64,000 nucleotides of DNA from Pseudoalteromonas caenipelagi. Lineage in GTDB: Bacteria > Pseudomonadota > Gammaproteobacteria > Enterobacterales > Alteromonadaceae. Positions 17,766 to 26,177 of this stretch are shown piece after piece. The position numbers were made by a program, and so were the translations under genes. The notes under the pieces were generated by a model that made no database searches, was not told the origin of the DNA, and worked only from the letters and a program-made list of their open reading frames with translations. Within the stretch, counting starts at the first letter, position 1. Every line of letters begins with the position of its first letter. The stretch covers positions 1 through 64,000 of the forward strand of contig NZ_JABBPG010000013.1 of the NCBI RefSeq assembly GCF_013140855.1, written 5' to 3'.

Positions 17766-18281
17766 ATGAAGTATTTTAGCTATTTAATGATCATGGTATT
17801 GCTCGTGGGAGTAGGCTCGCTATTCATTCTTAAAAAACCGGATGGTACCCCTTGGTTGAGCTTTGGTGCAGTGACGGAGCAGGTAAAACAAAAAACAAAT
17901 ACACTACTTAACGATGCAAAGCGAAATCTAGAGACAGTCACAGAGCATACAACGTCACATGCAACCAGTACGAGCCAATCTGGCGCAATCTATAAGTGGC
18001 AAGATGCAAATGGCAACTGGGTGTATTCAGATAAGCCTAACGCGCAAGGTAAAAGCCAAACTCACACCTTAGACCCAAGCAGAGTCACCGTGATGGCTGC
18101 GGAAGATACCAGTATTCTAAACGAGCTGGCGGCAAAAAAAGCGCAGATTGACAGCAAACTTAAAAATCCTTCGGCGTTAAACCCAACTGATGTAAAGCAA
18201 CTGATGCTGGATGCAAAAAACATTCAAAAATTAATGGATGAGCGCACTAAGCGACTCGATCAGGCTATTGAAGGTAACTAA
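17766..18281 (+). CDS. DUF4124 domain protein, membrane-anchored
   Basis: 171 residues. One N-terminal membrane segment (LMIMVLLVGVGSLFIL) is followed by a periplasmic part with a DUF4124 module (IYKWQDANGNWVYSDKP), a short motif common in proteobacterial envelope proteins of unknown role. The C-terminal part is a charged helix, possibly coiled coil. The start 17766 is used because the overlapping ATG four bases upstream is out of frame. Its last 17 bases overlap the 3' end of the convergent oxidoreductase gene. Confidence 0.75.
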   Translation: MKYFSYLMIMVLLVGVGSLFILKKPDGTPWLSFGAVTEQVKQKTNTLLNDAKRNLETVTEHTTSHATSTSQSGAIYKWQDANGNWVYSDKPNAQGKSQTHTLDPSRVTVMAAEDTSILNELAAKKAQIDSKLKNPSALNPTDVKQLMLDAKNIQKLMDERTKRLDQAIEGN

Positions 18282-19368
18282 CTTTTTTACTTACATACTG
18301 TGCTATTGCCAGGCTGGCGGTTAGACCCGGAGATTCAACACCAAATAAGTTAATTAGGCCTTTCACACCATGCACGGAGTGATCTTGAATAACAAAATCT
18401 TGTGCAGCATCTTTGTACAGTTTAGGGCGTATACCACAGTAGCTAAGTTGTAATCGGCTACTATCTAAACTCGGCCAATACTTGTTAATTTCACTCACAA
18501 AACGGGCTTTAGCTTGCTCGTTTGGTGTGTAATCAAGCTCATCAATAAAAGAGGTGTCGGGACCAAACTTTAACTGTCCTGCTAAATCAATCGTTGCATG
18601 CACACCCAGTCCGTGTTGCTCTGGCATCGGATAAATAAGGTGTTTAAATGGGTGAGAGCCTTGATAACTAAAGTACTGTCCTTTGCAGTAATGCAACTCG
18701 GGAATAAAACGCGCGTTTAACGCATCTATTTGCTTCGCACAAGATTGTGCAAAAAGCCCTGCTGCATTAATGAGGGTTGTGCATTTTAGATTAAACAACT
18801 CACCATCACAGTTAAGTGTTACGACAAAGTAGTGGCCATCAAACTGCGCACTGACAAAGCGGGTATTGTTGACGTACTGCCCCTTGTGTTCTGAGAGTTT
18901 ATTCAGATAAGACAGCATAAGTTGATGACTGTCTATAATGCCTGTTGATGGCGACCAAACTCCCATGGGTGCCTTTATTTGCGGTGCTTTTTGTGCCAGT
19001 TCAGCCTGACTTAGAAACGTGAGATCTCGCACCCCATTGTCTTTGGCTTGCTGCACAAGTGTATTTAGCTTTGTTTTTTCACCTTCACCATGAGCAACTA
19101 AGACTTTGCCAACTTTTTTGAACGGTACATGATACTTTTGGCAATGCTGATACAGTAGCGTCTTACCTTCAACACACAGCCGTGCTTTTAAGCTATTACT
19201 TGGGTAATAGATTCCTGCATGTACGACTTCGCTGTTTCGGCTGCTTGTATGCTCACCAAAATAGGTATTTTGTTCAATGACAATAACGTCTTGATGTTCA
19301 CTGAGTGTAGCGGCGATAGCTAAACCCACGACACCGGCACCAATGACTAAGGTTTCAATGTGTTCCAT
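18265..19368 (-). CDS. FAD-dependent oxidoreductase, LhgO / L-2-hydroxyglutarate dehydrogenase-like
   Basis: 367 residues with an N-terminal Rossmann motif (VIGAGVVGLAIA) and the DAO-family pattern SSRNSEVVHAGIYYPSNSLKA, characteristic of the L-2-hydroxyglutarate dehydrogenase group. The C-terminal FAD-contact segment is GVESPGLTASLAIAQYV. Family members oxidise 2-hydroxy acids or amines and pass electrons to quinone. The exact substrate is not fixed by sequence; LhgO-type activity is the best guess. No neighbour suggests a pathway. Confidence 0.85.
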   Translation of the reverse strand: MEHIETLVIGAGVVGLAIAATLSEHQDVIVIEQNTYFGEHTSSRNSEVVHAGIYYPSNSLKARLCVEGKTLLYQHCQKYHVPFKKVGKVLVAHGEGEKTKLNTLVQQAKDNGVRDLTFLSQAELAQKAPQIKAPMGVWSPSTGIIDSHQLMLSYLNKLSEHKGQYVNNTRFVSAQFDGHYFVVTLNCDGELFNLKCTTLINAAGLFAQSCAKQIDALNARFIPELHYCKGQYFSYQGSHPFKHLIYPMPEQHGLGVHATIDLAGQLKFGPDTSFIDELDYTPNEQAKARFVSEINKYWPSLDSSRLQLSYCGIRPKLYKDAAQDFVIQDHSVHGVKGLINLFGVESPGLTASLAIAQYVSKKVSYLQ

Positions 19369-19432
19369 AATTTTTAGCGCTGTCTAGCGGTGTGGGATAT
19401 GGTAGCAAAGCAGGTAACAAGGCACTAGGTGA

Positions 19433-19651
19433 TCAGCGTCTTTCCCTGTGCATAAGTAAAATGGTGAGATATATTTTGGTAGGTAGTGAGCAAATAAGAC
19501 CAATAGCAATACAAGATGCACCAATTGCAAACCCCACTGGACCAAGATGAGTTAGCAAGTTATAGCTCAATAAGGTGTGGCCTGTGAGTATGAGAGTCAG
19601 CCCAATGATGATAATTATTTTTAACAGCTTGATTTGTTTTTGGGCTGGCAT
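19433..19651 (-). CDS. Small two-helix membrane protein, unknown
   Basis: 72 residues with two hydrophobic stretches (IIIIIGLTLILTGHTLL and GFAIGASCIAIGLICSL) joined by a short polar loop, and a basic C-terminus. No family recognised. The ATG has a purine-rich GAGG about 10 bases upstream on the coding strand. It may be cotranscribed with the FAD oxidoreductase that follows. Confidence 0.5.
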   Translation of the reverse strand: MPAQKQIKLLKIIIIIGLTLILTGHTLLSYNLLTHLGPVGFAIGASCIAIGLICSLPTKIYLTILLMHRERR

Positions 19652-19817
19652 AAGTGGCTCCTCGGTGAGACCTTGGTGAAACCTCTGATTATGTTAAAAG
19701 TATAAGTTGAAAGTAGTTTAAGGAGTATGTCTTTGTGCCTAACTATTGCGCTACATCAAACGATTGGCGTACTAAAAACTCCAACGATTTGCGCAAGCGT
19801 CAACTACACTAGAGAAT

Positions 19818-20585
19818 ATGATAATTATGACAAAAAGAAGTATGGCCAAACGACTAAACATTGCGCTCATTGCTTTTGTTTTTATTGCGTCAATGTCATA
19901 TGCGCAAGTAAGCAAAGTGGTGGGAGGACACAACCCATGGCCTCCTTACATTGAGGCTGATGGGTCGGGCTTAGTGCGTGATATTTTAGTGGCGGCTTTT
20001 GATTCTCAAGGAATGGAATTAGAAATTCAAATCGCCCCTTTCAGCCGGATGATAGTGTTGCTTGATAAGCATGAGGTTGATTTTATAGCGGCGCTTTGGT
20101 GGACAGAGAAACGACACGAAACAATTTTGTTTAGCCAGCCGTATTTTCATAATGAACTGGCGGTGGTGAGCAAAAAAAACAAGCTAATGGATTTTCGCGG
20201 CGCCAAAAGTTTGCGATACAAAACGGTGGCAGCAATTAGAGGATACGCTTATCACGAGTTGTTCGAGAGTATCGAACAATTGAAAGTCATTGATGTGCAC
20301 AGTTTGCATGCTTGTTTGGAGTTGGTGCATAAAGGCAGAGTTGATTTTGCGGTTGCAGATATATTGGCATTTCAACATGAATTAACAAAAGACCCAGAGC
20401 TGAATGATTTGATAGCCCACACACCCACATTATTAAGCTGGCCTTTACATATTGGTGTAAGCCGAGAACACCCTGATGGTAAAGAGATCATTAATCGCTT
20501 TAACCAAGGGCTTATGCAGATTAAACGTGAGGGCCTTTATCAAAATATTGTTGCTAAGTATTTTGGCGAGCACGCGCCACAATAG
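19818..20585 (+). CDS. Periplasmic solute-binding protein, SBP_bac_3-like, orphan
   Basis: 255 residues, signal peptide ending at YAQ, then a type 2 periplasmic binding fold: GGHNPWPPYIEADGSGLVRDI at the N-terminus, the FSRMIVLLDKHEVDFIAALW segment and RGYAYHELFESIEQL in lobe 2. Alternative starts at 19827 and 19842 give shorter signal peptides. No ABC permease is nearby. Its 3' end overlaps the convergent thioesterase gene by 32 bases. It is a paralogue type of the proteins at 430 and 50391; the ligand is unknown. Confidence 0.75.
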   Translation: MIIMTKRSMAKRLNIALIAFVFIASMSYAQVSKVVGGHNPWPPYIEADGSGLVRDILVAAFDSQGMELEIQIAPFSRMIVLLDKHEVDFIAALWWTEKRHETILFSQPYFHNELAVVSKKNKLMDFRGAKSLRYKTVAAIRGYAYHELFESIEQLKVIDVHSLHACLELVHKGRVDFAVADILAFQHELTKDPELNDLIAHTPTLLSWPLHIGVSREHPDGKEIINRFNQGLMQIKREGLYQNIVAKYFGEHAPQ

Positions 20586-21006
20586 CGGCTGTCATACGTG
20601 ATACGCAGCATAGTTCGCCTTTTGCATTGGTGATTTTTACTTCCCATACAGAGGTGCGTTTTCCTAAATGTAATGGCTTAGCTGTGGCTGTTAATAACCC
20701 ATTTCGAGAGGCTTTTAAATGATTGGCGTTTATTTCTTGGCCCACGCAGTAGTAATTGTCAAAATCTATAACAAAATTCGCCGCGTAGCTGGCAACGGTT
20801 TCCGCCAAAGCAACATTCGCACCGCCATGTACCATACCGATTGGGTTATGGTGATTGACTGTGGCTGGCATAGTGGCAACTAAGTAGTCATCGCCAATTT
20901 CTGAAATTTGTATGCCCAGTGTTTTCATCAAAGAGCCTTTACCATGCATCCCTTCATCGAGTTGTCGACAAAGCGCTAAAGTGATGGGCTTGTACCAAAT
21001 AGCCAT
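20554..21006 (-). CDS. Hotdog-fold thioesterase, PaaI/YdiI type
   Basis: 150 residues of the hotdog acyl-CoA thioesterase superfamily. The active-site helix reads HHNPIGMVHGGANVALAETV, with the catalytic acidic residue in ALAET. Relatives hydrolyse 1,4-dihydroxy-2-naphthoyl-CoA or phenylacetyl-CoA. Nothing nearby fixes the substrate. The gene lies just downstream of acnA on the same strand, separated by a stable hairpin. Confidence 0.85.
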   Translation of the reverse strand: MAIWYKPITLALCRQLDEGMHGKGSLMKTLGIQISEIGDDYLVATMPATVNHHNPIGMVHGGANVALAETVASYAANFVIDFDNYYCVGQEINANHLKASRNGLLTATAKPLHLGKRTSVWEVKITNAKGELCCVSRMTAAIVARARQNT

Positions 21007-21082
21007 AGTTTCAAAATATTCCGCTGCGTATCAAGGTGAGAAGTAGTGTATGAGAAATGTTGAGTTAAGTCACTCAAAGTGA

Positions 21083-21104
21083 GGAGGTGGTATCTACCAC
21101 CTCC
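21083..21104. terminator. Hairpin downstream of acnA
   Basis: Eight-pair stem GGAGGTGG / CCACCTCC with a six-base loop. The T tract expected after it on the minus strand is poor, so it may slow or protect rather than fully terminate the acnA transcript. Confidence 0.5.
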
Positions 21105-21120
21105 TTGTTCTTTAAGGCAG

Positions 21121-23859
21121 TTATTTGTCGCTGAGCATATTCCTGAGTACATACTGTAATATGCCGCCATGTCGGTAGTAGTCCCATTCTTTTGGTGTAT
21201 CAATACGAACATCAACCTGAAACTCTTTGCTGGTACCTTGCTCGGTAGTCGCGATGATTTTAACTTCATCGCAATTATCACACAGCCCCATTACTTCAAA
21301 GCTTTCTTCTCCTGAGAGTGCTAAAGATTCATGGCTATCCTCAGCTTTAAATTGTAATGGCAATACGCCCATACCAATGAGGTTTGAACGGTGAATTCGC
21401 TCATAGCTTTGCGCAATAACGGCTTTTACACCTAGCAATAGTGAGCCTTTCGCCGCCCAATCTCGTGAGGAGCCGGTGCCATATTCTTTGCCTGCTAAAA
21501 TAATCAAAGGAACATCGCGCGTTTGATATTCCATCGCGGCATCATAAATGCTCATGACTTTATCATCTGGCAATAAGCGAGTGATCCCCCCCTCTGTACC
21601 CGGTGCCAGTTGGTTACGTAAGCGAATGTTGGCAAAGGTGCCGCGCATCATCACTTCGTGATTACCACGACGAGAGCCATAGGAGTTAAAATCACTCTCT
21701 TTGATGCCTTGTTGCTCGAGGTATAGGCCTGCAGGTGCCTCTTTTTTAATGTTACCAGCGGGAGATATATGATCAGTGGTGACCGAGTCTGCCAGTTTTG
21801 CTAAGCATTTAGCACCAGTAATGTGTGGTAGTTTAGGGACTTCTGTGGTCATGTCTTGAAAAAATGGTACATGACGAATATAGGTTGAATCTGATTGCCA
21901 AGGGTATAATTCACTGCCTTCAGTGCTGATATTCTGCCAGTGTTCATCTCCTTGATATACATTGTTGTAGTTCGATGCAAACATCGTTTTCGTTACTGTC
22001 TCGTCGACGAGCTGTTTGACTTCACTAACACTTGGCCAGAGATCTTTTAAGTAAATATCTTTGCCAGCTTCATTTTGGCATAGCGGCTCGTTGTATACAT
22101 CTATATTTGTGCGTCCGGCTAATGCATAGGCTACAACAAGTGGAGGAGAGGCGAGGAAGTTCATTTTTACATCTTGATGGATGCGACCCTCAAAGTTCCT
22201 ATTCCCTGAAAGCACAGAGCTGACCACTAATTTATGCTTATTAATAGCCTGTGAGATTTCTTCAGGAAGTGGACCTGAGTTACCTATACAGGTTGTACAC
22301 CCGTAACCAACTAAATTAAAGCCTAGCGCCTCTAAATGAGTGAGCAAGTTAGCTTGTTTTAAGTAGTCTGTAACCACTTTTGAGCCTGGTGCCAATGAGG
22401 TTTTGACCCAAGGCTTTGGCTTGACCCCCAGCTCGTGAGCTTTTTTGGCAACTAATGCCGCAGCTAAAATAACACTTGGGTTGGATGTGTTGGTACAACT
22501 GGTAATTGCGGCGATAACACAAGCTCCGTCGTTGAGTGAAAAGGTTTGTCCTTTATAGTTCACTTGCGCAATACCCAATACCTCAGGCTCAGTCGTGGTA
22601 TCAGTCGATTGGCCCCCTTCGTCAACTATTCTCGCCTCTGGTAGAGAGGTGTTTTGTTCTCTGCGTTTCTCTTGCATCGCTTTAAGCTGCTCGTTTATGA
22701 GCTTGCCCGCAGCATCTAAATTAATTTTGTCTTGCGGGCGACTTGGGCCTGCAATGCTAGGTACAACGGTGCTTAAATCTAAGGTGAGTGTATCGCTGTA
22801 TTCAGGCTCATCTCCATCATAGCGCCACATACCTTGATGTTTTGTATAGGCTTCTATTAAAGCAAGCTGCTGTTCATCACGATTGGTTAAACGCAGATAT
22901 GATAGGGTCTCTTCATCAATAGGAAAAATGCCACAGGTTGCGCCGTACTCAGGCGCCATGTTGGCAATGGTTGCTCTGTCAGCCAAAGGCAGTTGTGCTA
23001 AGCCGTTACCGTAGAACTCTACGAACTTACCAACCACCCCGTGCTGACGCAAGATTTGTGTGATGGTTAATACTAAATCGGTTGCAGTGGTTCCTTCTGG
23101 GAGTTCACCTTCCAATTTAAAACCAACCACTTGTGGGATCAATAAGCTAATTGGTTGACCAAGCATGGCGGCTTCAGCTTCTATACCGCCCACCCCCCAA
23201 CCAAGCACACCTAAACCGTTGATCATGGTGGTGTGTGAATCAGTGCCAACTAATGTGTCAGGGTAGGCAAAGGTTTCTCCATCTACTTCGCTTTGAAATA
23301 CAACACGAGCAAGGTACTCAAGGTTTACTTGGTGCACAATGCCTGTGGCTGGTGGCACGACCGTTAGGTTATCAAAAGCAGACTGACCCCAACGTAAGAA
23401 TTCGTAACGCTCTTTATTGCGTTGATATTCAAGTTTTGCATTTAAGTCAAATGCACCTGAATGACCAAACTCATCCACCTGTACAGAGTGATCAATCACT
23501 AATTCAGCACTCGACAGTGGGTTAATTTTTTTAGGGTCACCACCTAGACGTGCCATTGCATCTCGCATGGCTGCTAAGTCAACAATGGCAGGCACACCAG
23601 TAAAATCTTGCATAACTACACGTGCGGGCGTAAACGCTATCTCTTTGTTAGGCGTGGCATCAGGCTGCCAATTTAGTAGATGATCGATATCTTCTTTGGT
23701 CACCGCACGGCCATCTTCATGGCGCAGTAAATTTTCCAGCAATATCTTTAGGGAAAAAGGCAAACGTCTGGCTTTTGCGCCAAGTTTGTCTAATGAATGC
23801 AAATGAATTTGTTGCTGGTTGATGGTCAGCTGTGTGAGAGTGTCGTAAGAATTGTGCAT
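21121..23859 (-). CDS. acnA: Aconitate hydratase A
   Basis: 912 residues, AcnA/IRP1-type aconitase, which interconverts citrate and isocitrate in the TCA and glyoxylate cycles. The three [4Fe-4S] ligands are in AAITSCTNTSNPS and GYGCTTCIGNSGPL. Substrate-binding segments include TDSHTTMINGLGVLGWGVGG and, in the swivelling C-terminal domain, AGKEYGTGSSRDWAAKG. AcnA-type enzymes are relatively resistant to oxidative stress and often induced by it. A well-formed 5' region with AGG sits before the ATG. The gene stands alone or leads into the thioesterase gene. Confidence 0.97.
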   Translation of the reverse strand: MHNSYDTLTQLTINQQQIHLHSLDKLGAKARRLPFSLKILLENLLRHEDGRAVTKEDIDHLLNWQPDATPNKEIAFTPARVVMQDFTGVPAIVDLAAMRDAMARLGGDPKKINPLSSAELVIDHSVQVDEFGHSGAFDLNAKLEYQRNKERYEFLRWGQSAFDNLTVVPPATGIVHQVNLEYLARVVFQSEVDGETFAYPDTLVGTDSHTTMINGLGVLGWGVGGIEAEAAMLGQPISLLIPQVVGFKLEGELPEGTTATDLVLTITQILRQHGVVGKFVEFYGNGLAQLPLADRATIANMAPEYGATCGIFPIDEETLSYLRLTNRDEQQLALIEAYTKHQGMWRYDGDEPEYSDTLTLDLSTVVPSIAGPSRPQDKINLDAAGKLINEQLKAMQEKRREQNTSLPEARIVDEGGQSTDTTTEPEVLGIAQVNYKGQTFSLNDGACVIAAITSCTNTSNPSVILAAALVAKKAHELGVKPKPWVKTSLAPGSKVVTDYLKQANLLTHLEALGFNLVGYGCTTCIGNSGPLPEEISQAINKHKLVVSSVLSGNRNFEGRIHQDVKMNFLASPPLVVAYALAGRTNIDVYNEPLCQNEAGKDIYLKDLWPSVSEVKQLVDETVTKTMFASNYNNVYQGDEHWQNISTEGSELYPWQSDSTYIRHVPFFQDMTTEVPKLPHITGAKCLAKLADSVTTDHISPAGNIKKEAPAGLYLEQQGIKESDFNSYGSRRGNHEVMMRGTFANIRLRNQLAPGTEGGITRLLPDDKVMSIYDAAMEYQTRDVPLIILAGKEYGTGSSRDWAAKGSLLLGVKAVIAQSYERIHRSNLIGMGVLPLQFKAEDSHESLALSGEESFEVMGLCDNCDEVKIIATTEQGTSKEFQVDVRIDTPKEWDYYRHGGILQYVLRNMLSDK

Positions 23860-23986
23860 GCTACCTCCGCTTAATGCGTTGTGAAGCGATGATTGGCATA
23901 TGCCGCTTACCTTGCGGCATATTTTTTAGCCATATTCTTAACTGTATTGCGATGAAATAAAAAAATTCAAGGGTGTCGGGTGTTTT

Positions 23987-24364
23987 TTAACCAAATGAGA
24001 TTGGTTTGCGCCCAGTGTTACTGTCTTTTTTATCTTTTCGGCTTCTATTGCGTTTTTTGCGCTGACTTGGTGCATCTTGCACTGTGTTAGTTGAACTGCT
24101 TGGCACAGGACGTTCGGCAGGTTCAACCCCTTCGGCTAGGATCAGTTGATAGTACTCACCATCAAACGCTAAGGTATCTCCAGCATAGAGCTTTTTTCTC
24201 TTTACTGTGCAAGGCTCACCATTAACCGCCACGTAGCCTTCACCAATTAGCATTTTTGCTTGTCCGCCAGTTTCTGCTAAATCAAGCACTTTCAATAGGT
24301 TGCAAAGCTCTATGGGCTCTTCTTCCAATTCTATTTCGATATATTCCAAGGGCTGCTCTGACAT
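23987..24364 (-). CDS. S4-domain RNA-binding protein, YbcJ-like
   Basis: 125 residues. Residues about 15-80 form an S4-like RNA-binding module (LCNLLKVLDLAETGGQAKML and the turn YVAVNGEPCTVKRKKL), as in E. coli YbcJ, which is only about 70 residues. Here a basic, disordered tail of roughly 40 residues (RKKRNRSRKDKKD) follows. The S4 domain binds structured RNA, typically ribosomal. The tail probably adds non-specific RNA contacts. The role in the cell is not established. Confidence 0.8.
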   Translation of the reverse strand: MSEQPLEYIEIELEEEPIELCNLLKVLDLAETGGQAKMLIGEGYVAVNGEPCTVKRKKLYAGDTLAFDGEYYQLILAEGVEPAERPVPSSSTNTVQDAPSQRKKRNRSRKDKKDSNTGRKPISFG

Positions 24365-24534
24365 CTTTAGCTCGTAATTTTGCTATTTGCGTTAGTATAC
24401 CTCTTTGCTGCGATGAGTGACGAAACTTTTTCCAAGTTTAAAAGATCTTTAACGTAACTGAAGTAATTGGCGTGTATCTTGCTGACAGATTTGCATGAGT
24501 TGATTGTTGCAATTTATGACGAGGAACAAACAAT

Positions 24535-24816
24535 ATGGGTATTCGTTCAACATTAAAAAAAGAGTTAATGAACTTAGATTCTTTAGGGTTAATGACCGCC
24601 GATGATGTAAGAGTCTATTTGCAAAGCCACTTAGCACGAGCAAGGGATAAAAGTGCCCAGCGCTTTAACTTAATAGCGCGCTTTAATGCGCATCACAACC
24701 AAATCCAGTCGGGCTTACCTGCGCAGGAGTCGACGTTAACACACCAGCGCCACCGTTTGTTTAAAGAGGTGCTTTACCCCAAATCAGCTGTGCAAAAATG
24801 GCTTTCTCAGCAATAA
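24535..24816 (+). CDS. Hypothetical protein, 93 residues
   Basis: A basic, mostly helical small protein with many Arg, His and Gln residues (HLARARDKSAQRFNLIARFN). Translation is supported by a GACGAGGAA purine stretch nine bases before the ATG. No known domain recognised. Nucleic acid binding would fit the charge but is only a guess. It is divergent from the S4-domain gene and followed by an inverted repeat. Confidence 0.55.
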   Translation: MGIRSTLKKELMNLDSLGLMTADDVRVYLQSHLARARDKSAQRFNLIARFNAHHNQIQSGLPAQESTLTHQRHRLFKEVLYPKSAVQKWLSQQ

Positions 24817-24849
24817 CCCGCCTTTTTCCAAACTTGTTTTGTGTGCTGC

Positions 24850-24883
24850 TTTCACAGGTATAGCCAGCTATATATCAGTGAAA
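24850..24883. repeat. Nested inverted repeat
   Basis: Outer arms TTTCAC (24850-24855) and GTGAAA (24878-24883) enclose inner arms TATAGC (24859-24864) and GCTATA (24867-24872). It lies 34 bases after the preceding gene; it may fold as an RNA hairpin or act as a protein-binding site. Confidence 0.5.
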
Positions 24884-25023
24884 GCGTCTTGATATTGAAC
24901 AAAGTCCCCTCATTGGAATGCTCGTTTTGTTAGTTTGTAAGTATTTCCTATTTCAAAACTCTTATTCAAACCTGAGGTTAGTTATACTAAATGTAATTAA
25001 TCAACATAACCCACAAGGAGTTA

Positions 25024-25692
25024 ATGATGAATAAACATATTGTTGTAACGGGTGCTAACCGAGGCATTGGATTTGAATTTTGCAAACAGCTTAGTGAGCA
25101 AGGCCATAAGGTAACGGCTGTTGTACGCCAAGCATCCCCAGAGCTCGAGGCGCTGAATGTTACAGTGATATCGGGCATTGATGTGAGCAATGCTGAGCAT
25201 GTTTCTGAGTTAGCAAAGCACCTGTCTGGCCAGAGCATTGATATATTAATTAATAATGCGGGCGTGTTTTACAATGAAACGCTCTCTAATATGGATTTTG
25301 ATGCCATTGAAAATCAGCTACAAGTCAATGCCATTGCGCCTATTCGCGTTGTACATGCGTTGCTTCCGTATTTCAATGAAAGCAGTAAGATTGCCATGAT
25401 CACCAGCCGAATGGGATCGATTGCGGATAATGGCTCGGGTGGGTATATCGGCTATCGCATGTCAAAAGCGGCGCTGAATGCCGCAAGCGTAAGTTTGGCG
25501 CATGAATTAAAAGGTAAGGGGATTGCTGTGGGGTTATTCCACCCTGGTTTTGTACAAACACAAATGGTGAATTTTGCTGGAGATATTTCACCAGAGGTCG
25601 CTGCAGAGCGCTTGTGCAAACGCATCGATGCATTAACAATTGAAAACACGGGCGGATTTTGGCATTCAAACGGTGACACATTGCCTTGGTAA
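25024..25692 (+). CDS. Short-chain dehydrogenase/reductase (SDR)
   Basis: 222 residues, classical SDR size. The nucleotide-binding motif is TGANRGIG, followed by NNAG, the catalytic serine in ITSRMGS and the YRMSK motif for Tyr/Lys. AAGGAG lies upstream; starts at 25024 and 25027 are both possible, and the second has better spacing. It is likely an NAD(P)-dependent oxidoreductase resembling the C-factor/sniffer group. The substrate is not apparent. It is a single-gene unit ending in a hairpin. Confidence 0.9.
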   Translation: MMNKHIVVTGANRGIGFEFCKQLSEQGHKVTAVVRQASPELEALNVTVISGIDVSNAEHVSELAKHLSGQSIDILINNAGVFYNETLSNMDFDAIENQLQVNAIAPIRVVHALLPYFNESSKIAMITSRMGSIADNGSGGYIGYRMSKAALNAASVSLAHELKGKGIAVGLFHPGFVQTQMVNFAGDISPEVAAERLCKRIDALTIENTGGFWHSNGDTLPW

Positions 25693-25710
25693 ACGCCTCT
25701 GTAGCACTAC

Positions 25711-25740
25711 ATGGCTGGCCTTGCAGATAAGGTCAGCCAT
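25711..25740 (+). terminator. Strong hairpin after the SDR gene
   Basis: Twelve-pair stem ATGGCTGGCCTT / AAGGTCAGCCAT with one G-U pair and a six-base loop. No T tract follows, so termination may be Rho-assisted. Confidence 0.5.
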
Positions 25741-25811
25741 CGTTCAATTAAGATTAATACCAACTTATGCTAGTATGAGAGCAACTTTGGCTTTTAATGT
25801 GACTAGCAATA

Positions 25812-26177
25812 ATGGAATTGTCAGAAAATACCCCTTTAAGCTTACCGCTATTTTTACTCAACGATGAACTAGAGCAAAGAGATGTGGCAAACCCAGATCT
25901 TGTTCTTGAAGTGATCCTTGATGAAACACTGTTGGCACATTTGTGCCAAAACCCTAAAGCGGATGAGAACATCAGTATCAACATTGAACAATATCAACTA
26001 AAAGCAGAGCTGGCACAATATGAAAACGCACTCAATGAAGCACACCAAGCTCAGTTGCTACTTAACCATGGGCCAGTATTAAGCGCCGTTGTGAGCTTTG
26101 AAAATGAGCAAGTGTTTATTTCTCCACCGATGGAAATGATGCCAACATTTGATTTGGGCGAAGAAGAGGACAATTAG
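25812..26177 (+). CDS. Hypothetical acidic protein coupled to cti
   Basis: 121 residues, strongly acidic, with no signal peptide or membrane segment. The C-terminus is DLGEEEDN; the middle is predicted helical (QYQLKAELAQYENALNEAHQ). No domain recognised. The stop codon overlaps the GTG of the isomerase gene by one base (TAGTG), which indicates translational coupling, so it may assist or regulate the isomerase. The ribosome binding site is weak. Confidence 0.6.
   Translation: MELSENTPLSLPLFLLNDELEQRDVANPDLVLEVILDETLLAHLCQNPKADENISINIEQYQLKAELAQYENALNEAHQAQLLLNHGPVLSAVVSFENEQVFISPPMEMMPTFDLGEEEDN

Noticed and set aside
23235..23525. 96-codon plus-strand frame inside acnA
   Set aside because: Antisense shadow of a highly conserved gene.
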